Source: Owenia fusiformis (taxonomy: Eukaryota; Annelida; Polychaeta; Sabellida; Oweniidae). Taken from it: a stretch of 25,000 nucleotides of DNA. The stretch covers positions 1 to 25,000 of the forward strand of contig CAIIXF020000166.1 of the NCBI GenBank assembly GCA_903813345.2, read 5' to 3'. A program made the position numbers and the translations under genes. A model generated the notes under the pieces. It saw only the letters and a list, made by a program, of their open reading frames with translations, searched no databases and was not told where the DNA came from. Positions 19,201 to 25,000 of this stretch are shown one piece after another. Every line of letters starts with the position of its first letter. The stretch's first letter is position 1.

Positions 19201-22200
19201 TGCAATAAGATTATACTGCTTAATAATGATGTTTTAATTATTGTATGAATTGCCTTTGATATTTACTTTCAAAACTAAAAATGTGTCTGATTTCATTCTT
19301 CTTGATTAGTTTCAGTTTGCGCTGCATTAATAGATTTATATACAAATCATTATGTTCTTTATCATTGGAATGAACTTACACATAATCTGGATTGTACGGT
19401 GTGTTGTCTACCCACTTCCAGGCGTCTGTCTGAACGCGGTCGTCCATACCAACCCAAAAACTTCCAGGAGATGTTATCCACATGACGCCAACCATTTCTC
19501 TTATCCATTCCTTTGAAAAGGGTGAAGAATAGATTAATGTTTAATATAATTGGTAATATGTTCTAACACTCAGAATATAGGTAGATAAGTTGGTTGCCGA
19601 GACGGACCAGTTTGAGTTTGGTCAGAGGTCAGGTTTTAAATGAATATGGCAAGACAGAGAAAAGAATTAGGAGTAAAACTCTTGGAGACATAATAAACAA
19701 CGGAAGCATTGATATACTCATGAATGCTAAACGTCCGTTTAATTTAATTTTCTTAGAAATATCACATGGCGAAAAATTACCCCAAAGAATTGAACGCAAA
19801 CAGTAGGCGACCTTTATACATTTATGGAAAAACTATACCTACCGCTTCGTCAGCAGTCCTAAATGTGGCAAGATCACCTCCTTGTGTTTTCCCACACTCT
19901 GCTCGAGCACCATCGTACGTCATGCCAGAAGATCCCTCTCTGCTTGAGAACATGTAGCACGAGTCTCCACGTCTCCACCAACGGTTATCTCCTTGGTCTA
20001 TACAGGAATCACTACTCGAGGGAAGGTCATAGCGACAGATATAGGCAAGCTTAGAGTCACAGTTTCCATCATTCATCACGCCGTTCTTTAGCATATTCCC
20101 ACAATGTTCATTGTTCGTCCATCTGTTTGGTTCTGTGTTCCATTTACTTAAATATGAAATTGTGTTCTATTAAAAAAATGTAAAGCCAAAAAATAATAAA
20201 AAAAACTATTGTGTTCCGAAATCTGAATGATATTCTTCATTGCTTTTCACAAGTCTTTGACATCCCATAAGCTTCAACTCTACTCTCTCAAATGTAATAA
20301 CGTGCAACTCCATATTAGCTTACATGTACAAATCGTTTGCTCTTGTGCCATCCCTCCATTTCCAAGGATGACATCTTTTATTTTGATCTACATCACTCAA
20401 CCCTATCCATCTGCTATTCGTCGATTGCATTGCGGCTATTGCTGTTTCGATGTACGTCTATAGTGTAAAATATGTATTCAAAGAATTGGAGTTGATTTAA
20501 TGGAATTAAATTTACGTTGCGGCGAGCGTGTGCAAACTACATGTGCGGTCTCTGTACGACGTATCCAGTTTTTTCAGGCCGCAGGGTAGCCATAGTAATT
20601 ATAACAAAGAAATTAAAAATTCGCTGAGCATCTCCCGTGGGAAATCTGACTGCAAGAATGTCCGACCGCAGAAATTATACGGCGAGCACAGAAATGTTAC
20701 TGACCGCAGAAATGATAGACCATACAGTCACCGTAACAAATGTAATGTGACTTGGGCTTTAGGGGAAACAAACATCAATATACAAGCCAATGATCAAACC
20801 TTTAAAGAAAGAGTGTTTAAACTACCCCATCATATAATCTGACATCTCAGTCATACTGAAGCCATAAATTTAAACACATATCGAGAAAACAATTAAATAA
20901 GAATAGCCATAATAATATATTTTTGGATCTTAATTGATGTGAAATAATAACAAATAATTGGAAGAGACAAAAAAAGATAAGTTTATGAGCTTTACTGGAA
21001 TTATGTAACTAGGTTTTGAAACCAATGCTTTGAGCGTCGGAAGGGGGAGGGCATTGGGGCCTTTCCCTAGATTATTTAGATTTGAAAACGAGCCTAAAAT
21101 TGGAAGCTGTAGAGCCCTGGGTCAAAGTCAAGTTACTTTCTAAAGCACATTTTTCTTTTTTTTTTATTATTGGCGGATATATGTTCAGCATGCAACAGAG
21201 AGGGAACATTTTCTGGGGGCATACCCCCCAATTCCTCGAGATTGCGACGCGCTTCACGTACGACCCATCTACCTAAAAGTCGCCCCTCCCCTCGGCAAAT
21301 CCTTCTGACGCCACTGCGATTCTCTTTAATTTTGAGATCTATAGCCATTTTCAGCCTTTATTGATAAGAGAGATGTATTCATACCTTTGTGGCTGCGTCT
21401 CTTATTGACAGAAGGTCACCAGCTCCCTGGGATTGACAAAGTATTCTTGCCTCCGACCACGTCACCTTGTTACTAGGCTCTATGTAGTAACAACCTTTGC
21501 TTGCAGGGTCATACTGATAGTTTGCTGGACAAGTTGTCGTGCTTGGTACTAAAAATAGCGAATTTATATCCGATGATTCATAAGTTATTTTCAATTTGCT
21601 GTGAAAAATAGTGAGTCAAAAGTATATGTTTTTCATCCGAAAAATAGAACAAATGTAAATACAACAAGTTGGTGAGTTTGTCTGGTTATGTTGAGACTAA
21701 AACAGACCAAGGAAAGCTGGCATGTTCTAAAAGGTGTAGTGGCCCCAGTAAAAATTGGACTGGCCTCTGTGGTCTATTGATCGGGGCCGCCATCTTTTAG
21801 TCATTTCAATCAAATAATGACGAAATGATGGCGGAAGCCACAGTCAACTAAACTGCCGACAATACACCTTTTAGAACATGCCAGAGGGATTGTCACCCAT
21901 TTTAAAAACAGTTGGTAAGCAATTTGTATATGGTTAACGTACTATGACATATGTATGCCATCTTTGCGTTGCAATTTCTACTTCGGATACTAGTGGCAGA
22001 TCCTCTCATCGATGAACACAGTGCCATACCATTGTAATTGTTAGGCTCGGAGTCCCAAGTGCTGTCATAATACAATAAAACATATTTAGAGGTTATGTCA
22101 CTATCGTTGCTTATACCATGGTCAGAGCAATATCAGGTATGTAATAGCAAGTGATAAATCACATATTTGGGACAGGGACGATATCAGGGATGATATCGGG

Positions 22201-24406
22201 TTTAGAGGGATGATATCAGGGATGATATTGATATCATCCCGGGTAAATTCAAAAATTTTACAATTTTCCCCAAAAATTCATTCCAAAATTTTTCAGTTTT
22301 TCGAAATTGTTTATTTTTTCAAAAAAATAATTTATACTCTTGACCATGGTATAAGGTCGTTATACACCTGTCAGGATGTCATGGGTAATATCCCTCGGAT
22401 GATATCGATATTTTTCCTATCAGATCCCTCCTGGTGAATAACTACTTTATTGCCGAGGTTTTCATTTATGTATGGCCCGACCTTAAGAGGGACATTCAAA
22501 CCTTATATTTGCCCGCTGTCTTGTGAACAGTTTACACTATTCATTACTATAGGTATGTTATAAGATATGACACTTCATTTTTATTTATTGATAAATACCT
22601 TCATTGGAAAAATGTTAAGCTAATGGAATTTTCAACACGTGATAGGATTGATGGCTAACGGGAAAGTAATAAAGGATCGTCAACAAAGTAGAAAGCGGTA
22701 GAGAACACATGGAACACAAGGAATAAATTCCAACATTTAGACCGATAATAAAATCTACGTACATATAACTTGTATCTGCCAGCATCGTTTGGTCTAACCA
22801 CTTCCAGTTGATGGCGTTGTCTGTTGGACCATTATTGAGGCCAGTCCACCAACCAGTGCATAATGTACTGAGAATCATCGCTAATGCAGTAACACCGTCG
22901 CGTAAATATAACTACAAAACCAAAATTAAATGTTTTGTTAGAATGATCGGGTGAGCACATCCTACAAATGCATGTAGGGGTCCACCCTGGAGAAGAGCGG
23001 GTGCTGTCTGGTGTCCAGCGTTTGGAGGATGGTGGGTATTATACCAACCTTTTATGAGGGTTACAAGACTTGTTCTAAATGGCGTCGAATTCTAATGCAG
23101 GCACATTGGATTCTTTACCAACAAAGCCACCAACCTTTAATTTTGTCACTTAACGTTGTAAATACTGAAATAATTCTTTCAAGGAAAGAAAGACCACTCA
23201 ATTAAACATGGAATTATACAGATGTCAATGATAAAATCGTCATAACTTATTTCCAAAATTATGTTACAAAAGGTTGGTTGCATTTTTGTGCAGAATCCAG
23301 GTGTGTCTGCAAAGGAATAGACGACACATCTTGTAACATGGAATTTATCGAGACAAAAAAGTTATGCAATATTTTGTAGGTGGGTGGCATTTTTTGTGTC
23401 ATGGCACGAGATCATATCAACTTACATATTCATCTCTCGAGGTGATCCAAACTAAATCTGCACCAGTTTGTCTATTTTTGCAATCTGCCCTTGCATCATC
23501 CCAGGTTTTCCTGTTCTCCCTGTTTCGAGTACTGAAGTAATAACAACTGCCTTCATTTTCTACAAAACCCCCGACACATGTTGGTGTACCTATTGTTATA
23601 AAAAATAGACAAGGACGTGAACTAGGAAATTATCTATGAATGCGAGTTCGCCAAATGAAAATTGCGCTCAAGCACTTAAGTAACAATCAAACAAACCCGG
23701 TGTCTTGTCATATTTGCAAATGTAGCCTCTTTTGGAATAGCACCTGGCATCGTTGAAAACACCATTTTTCCAAATTTCACCACAGTGTTCGACATCATTT
23801 AGATTATTTGGTTCGGATTCCCATGATCTGTAAACACACATACAATCAAGTACAACCCGTTACCATGTATGCCCACATGATTTTATGCAAGTCTCGTTTG
23901 ACTTCGCTTCTCAAACTTGAACATTGATATGTTCAAGTTTGCCTCTAAAGATAAGACCCCCATTTTTAGCATGTTTTGTAAAATGATCATGAAATCTTGA
24001 CCATTTAAAATGGACCAATGAAACTTAGTGAAATAAATTAACATTGAACAAGGTTTAATTGTTTAAAATATGACTTCAACCCCATACTGGATGACTTAGT
24101 TATTAAGATTTGTTTGGATTCTTTTTTGCCTCACCCTGTAAAATGTGCAGATTTTATCTTACTAAACAGGTTTCACTCAAGTTAAAATGCCTGTTTCTGA
24201 CCAGTGTTTTGATCAAATGATCAGGGACACTCTCAGTCATCCTAATTATAAAATACAACCATGTTCTTAGATGCTTACACATATCTAGTGTCGGATGCAA
24301 ATTCATCGAGCCATCTCCAGTTTGTGATGCAAATTGGGTTATCATCGATTTTCAATCCAGTCCACCATGCGCCTTTGTTTGTTTGTAGTAAATTTTCAAT
24401 CCCAGC
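16105..24406 (-). CDS. Gene A: type I membrane receptor with tandem C-type lectin domains (5' part not in window)
   Basis: Fourteen exons, in transcript order: 24406-24279, 23827-23697, 23589-23426, 22911-22763, 22061-21943, 21548-21385, 20457-20324, 20146-19843, 19510-19380, 19195-19071, 18113-17941, 17173-17031, 16754-16618, 16271-16105. They join in frame into 722 codons and a TAA stop. The visible product is two thirds of a CTLD (A1), then CTLDs A2 to A5, a single hydrophobic membrane helix and a tail of about 23 residues ending in YGKL. A1-A3 are close paralogues of gene B CTLD4-CTLD6, so three further CTLDs and a signal peptide are expected upstream of 25000. A4 and A5 are the most degenerate domains, each lacking conserved cysteines. 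The likely role is a surface or endocytic lectin-like receptor, inferred from domain order and tail. Confidence 0.85.
16272..16617. other. Last intron of gene A, nothing recognised
   Basis: 346 bp between the last lectin exon and the transmembrane exon, AT-rich, no repeat seen. Confidence 0.6.
16618..16754 (-). CDS. Gene A: CTLD-A5 part c, last cysteine replaced
   Basis: The acceptor is TACAG and the donor GTAAGT (phases 2/1). It encodes AWNTHPNHFGGNEC, HTTNC and KRKPIFQMGTGPQPQ. HPN replaces EPN. At the place where other domains have YIC, this one has PIF, so the C1-C4 disulphide partner is gone. A proline/glutamine-rich stalk leads to the membrane segment. Confidence 0.85.
16943..17004. 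repeat. Direct repeat, copy 1, flanking CTLD-A5 part b exon
   Basis: It shares the ordered blocks ATGA.TT..CCGTAAAAT, TCAGCCG and AGCTGAATTCGC with 17247-17308, in the same orientation, on the other side of the exon at 17031-17173. Confidence 0.65.
17031..17173 (-). CDS. Gene A: CTLD-A5 part b
   Basis: The acceptor is TTTAG and the donor GTAAGC (phases 0/2). It encodes EWVRDQCGIIW, GWWTGLNDLPNGN and WRWTDGS. A cysteine in the second helix (DQC) is unusual, and may matter because the domain lacks its last conserved cysteine. Confidence 0.88.
17247..17308. repeat. Direct repeat, copy 2, flanking CTLD-A5 part b exon
   Basis: The imperfect partner of 16943-17004. The pair brackets exon 17031-17173 plus intron borders. 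Confidence 0.65.
17309..17940. other. Gene A intron, remaining part, short repeats only
   Basis: Four ATCAGATCCCGTATCAG-like words cluster at about 17450-17515. Otherwise the sequence is AT-rich, without exon or element. Confidence 0.5.
17941..18113 (-). CDS. Gene A: CTLD-A5 part a
   Basis: The acceptor is TCCAG and the donor GTATAC (phases 1/0). It encodes GPNQNCPFGW, GSCYYFSPRDRAS, W.DSRTAC and ADLLSITNADES. This is the membrane-proximal lectin domain. Confidence 0.88.
18400..18940. repeat. Diverged 140-bp tandem repeat, about four copies
   Basis: The core TTGTCATC..AATTTCAGGAAAA starts near 18418, 18557, 18700 and 18842, so the spacing is about 139-143 bp. Each unit also has a GGCGGCCATTTTG-like block. 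It lies in the gene A intron between CTLD-A4 part c and CTLD-A5 part a. Confidence 0.85.
19071..19195 (-). CDS. Gene A: CTLD-A4 part c, lacking two conserved cysteines
   Basis: The acceptor is TTTAG (phase 2 in). It encodes VWEKDPNNWDKNSKG, SDGSFHDTSAS and GYICQK. The two cysteines that normally form the inner C2-C3 disulphide are both missing (KGA and TSA in their places), whereas the final cysteine is kept. DPN replaces EPN. Two donors are possible: GTGGAG, giving the end reported, or GTACAT six bases further on (end 19065). Both keep phase 1 and add 0 or 2 residues. Confidence 0.82.
19380..19510 (-). CDS. Gene A: CTLD-A4 part b
   Basis: The acceptor is CAAAG and the donor GTAAGT (phases 0/2). 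It encodes EWIREMVGVMWI, FWVGMDD and WKWVDNTPYNP. WIGL has become WVGM. There is no cysteine in the exon. Confidence 0.86.
19511..19842. other. Gene A intron in CTLD-A4, nothing recognised
   Basis: 332 bp. An open plus-strand frame here has no CTLD or other familiar motif and is taken as chance. Confidence 0.55.
19843..20146 (-). CDS. Gene A: fused exon, CTLD-A3 part c plus CTLD-A4 part a
   Basis: This 304-bp exon (phase 2 in, phase 0 out, acceptor TTAAG, donor GTAGGT) combines what are two exons in every other domain. The first half gives KWNTEPNRWTNNEHC, MNDGNC and AYICRY, a full mannose-type set ending CTLD-A3. A linker rich in S and D follows. Then come SCIDQGDNRWW, DSCYMF, ARAEC and GDLATF, the start of CTLD-A4. 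The intron between domains has been lost here, or was never gained. Confidence 0.87.
20324..20457 (-). CDS. Gene A: CTLD-A3 part b
   Basis: The acceptor is TATAG and the donor GTAAGC (phases 0/2). It encodes RWIGLSDVDQNKRC and PWKWRDGT. The WIGL core is canonical, and the extra cysteine again lies just before the WKW strand. Confidence 0.86.
20458..21384. other. Gene A intron in CTLD-A3, probably containing a dispersed element
   Basis: A less AT-rich stretch at about 21030-21320 has AGCGTCGGAAGGGGGAGGG on one side and, in reverse complement, GGCGTCAGAAGGATTTGCC on the other. This suggests an inserted repeat, but its ends are not defined. The stretch 20520-20720 repeats a GACCGCAGAAAT word. 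No gene is recognised. Confidence 0.4.
21385..21548 (-). CDS. Gene A: CTLD-A3 part a
   Basis: The acceptor is TTTAG and the donor GTATGA (phases 1/0). It encodes TTTCPANYQY, KGCYYIEP, TWSEARILC and GDLLSIRDAATK. It is the counterpart of gene B exon 17, and the most diverged of the paired exons. Confidence 0.89.
21717..21884. mobile_element. 168-bp MITE with 22-bp perfect inverted ends
   Basis: CTGGCATGTTCTAAAAGGTG plus TA (21717-21738) is exactly reversed at 21863-21884. The interior is partly palindromic (GTGGC/GCCAC, GCCGCCATC/GATGGCGG). It lies in the gene A intron that corresponds to the gene B intron carrying the 301-bp MITE. Confidence 0.85.
21943..22061 (-). CDS. Gene A: CTLD-A2 part c
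   Basis: The acceptor is GACAG and the donor GTACGT (phases 2/1). It encodes TWDSEPNNYNGMALC, SRNC and AYICH. As in gene B exon 16, EPN is retained but the other calcium ligands are lost. Confidence 0.89.
22110..22355. mobile_element. Probable MITE with 15-bp inverted ends
   Basis: CTTATACCATGGTCA (22110-22124) is reversed at 22341-22355. Inside are repeated GGGATGATATC words and the palindrome GATGATATTGATATCATC near 22220. Related GGATGATATCGATAT words continue to about 22430, so the true right end is uncertain. The paralogous gene B intron (3246-3505) is 441 bp shorter and lacks it. Confidence 0.6.
22763..22911 (-). CDS. Gene A: CTLD-A2 part b
   Basis: The acceptor is TGTAG and the donor GTACGT (phases 0/2). 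It encodes LCTGWWTGLNN and NWKWLDQ. It carries a cysteine just before the WWTGL core that gene B has as serine, which gives this domain a seventh cysteine. Confidence 0.89.
22912..23425. other. Gene A intron in CTLD-A2, no further element
   Basis: The exon-proximal half aligns loosely with gene B intron 3655-3968, including the hairpin. The half near 23200-23400 does not align with gene B and has no recognised feature. Confidence 0.5.
23426..23589 (-). CDS. Gene A: CTLD-A2 part a
   Basis: The acceptor is AATAG and the donor GTAAGT (phases 1/0). It encodes TPTCVGGF, GSCYYFSTR, W.DARADC and GADLVWI. It is the near-identical counterpart of gene B exon 14. Confidence 0.9.
23697..23827 (-). CDS. 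Gene A: CTLD-A1 part c
   Basis: The acceptor is TACAG and the donor GTTTGT (phases 2/1). It encodes SWESEPNNLNDVEHC, FNDARC and GYICKY, with the full EPN/E/ND set. It is about 93 % identical to gene B exon 13; the KG of gene B is ND here. Confidence 0.9.
24279..24406 (-). CDS. Gene A: CTLD-A1 part b (first exon in window)
   Basis: The acceptor is TCTAG and the donor GTAAGC (phases 0/2). It encodes GAWWTGLKIDDNPIC and NWRWLDE, almost identical to gene B exon 12. Its phase requires an upstream part a exon, which is not found in 24407-25000. Confidence 0.87.
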
Positions 24407-25000
24407 CTAGAGTTCAAAAAAAGGATGATGCATATTTTGAAATGTTTGTAGTGTATTCAAAATGGGAATAGCCCAAGATTCATAGACGAACCCATCTTAA
24501 CATGGAGAAAGGTTAATATATAAATGTTGGGTAATTTCCTCCACTTTGTGTATTTCCAAATTACAACCATTCGAAAATTCTAGTTCAAATCGCCATTGGG
24601 GGATTGCTTACTGCTATTTAAAATTATTTCAACACTGCTATGTGAACGTCTGAAGATCAATGGGGATATGTGAAAGATATATATATCCTTGCTTCCGATA
24701 GATGTTAGTATTAATCCCCTGGATCTTCTTGGCAGAGTTTAAGATGCTAGGCTTAATGAAAGCTGATTTACTCACGCAGTGTCGAGAGGGCGAGGTGTGA
24801 AAAGGTGCACAGGGCGTACTTGTCGCTCGTTGGCTACGTTCGCACCACAACAAAATGTTTGACGGATGGCGAATAGTCATTTTACAACTTCTTAGTATAT
24901 ATACACGGGGTACCATCGAATAATTTTGGCAACGTACCAGAGAACGACATTTTACTAAGAAATGGCAATAATTTAACACAATATATTTTTTAACTAGAGT
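24407..25000. other. Edge of the duplicated segment; no exon recognised
   Basis: Resemblance to gene B intron 5381-5618 persists weakly to about 24650 (shared TTGGGGGAT, TTACT and TTCAA words). It stops where gene B has CTLD4 part a. From 24650 to 25000 the sequence is unlike anything else in the window and shows no CTLD motif. Confidence 0.5.

Noticed and set aside
20528-20842. 104-codon plus-strand frame in a gene A intron
   Set aside because: No recognisable domain; opposite strand to the receptor; low-complexity CGCAGAAAT words. It may belong to an inserted repeat but cannot be supported as a gene.
24893-24905. TATA-like GTATATATAC
   Set aside because: Isolated AT palindrome with no exon or start codon of either gene at a fitting distance.
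24638-24979. 113-codon minus-strand frame as a possible first exon of gene A
   Set aside because: No CPxGW or other CTLD motif, no signal peptide and no matching phase to exon 24406. Probably chance.

Overview
The window looks like AT-rich, intron-rich animal nuclear DNA. There are no bacterial-style operons. Every convincing coding segment is a short exon (52-304 bp) with GT/AG borders on the minus strand. The coding content is two head-to-tail genes for receptors built from tandem C-type lectin-like domains (CTLDs). Large families of such receptors are typical of marine invertebrates such as amphioxus, echinoderms and hemichordates. I cannot name the species, and that placement is inference.

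Gene B starts at 13030 and runs down to at least 2369. It has a signal-peptide exon followed by sixteen exons that encode five complete CTLDs and the first third of a sixth. These 17 exons join in frame into exactly 775 codons. The rest of the gene is not seen between 2368 and 1. Gene A enters from beyond 25000 and ends with a stop at 16105-16107. Its 14 visible exons join in frame into 722 codons plus the stop: the last two thirds of one CTLD, four further CTLDs, a transmembrane segment, and a short cytoplasmic tail ending in a YxxPhi-type motif. Each CTLD is encoded by three exons (a, b, c) with intron phases 0 and 2 inside the domain and phase 1 between domains. One c exon and the following a exon are fused.

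Gene B CTLD4-CTLD6 (about 2.34-5.4 kb) and gene A CTLD-A1 to A3 (about 21.36-24.4 kb) are a recent duplicate pair. Their exons are roughly 89-98 % identical by eye, but their introns carry different insertions. Lining the two genes up suggests a common plan of signal peptide, eight CTLDs, one transmembrane helix and a short tail. Most domains keep the EPN, E and ND residues of a mannose-type calcium site, so the likely role is a cell-surface or endocytic carbohydrate-binding receptor.

The rest is repeats: a 183-bp tandem array and a foldback element at 1-1101; a 26-bp minisatellite inside a gene B intron (4563-5076); an inverted dimer of dead mariner-type transposon ends (8133-9112); several small inverted-repeat elements; a mariner-like non-autonomous element (14371-15001); a 20-bp minisatellite immediately downstream of the gene A stop (15301-16042); and a 140-bp tandem repeat in a gene A intron (18400-18940).
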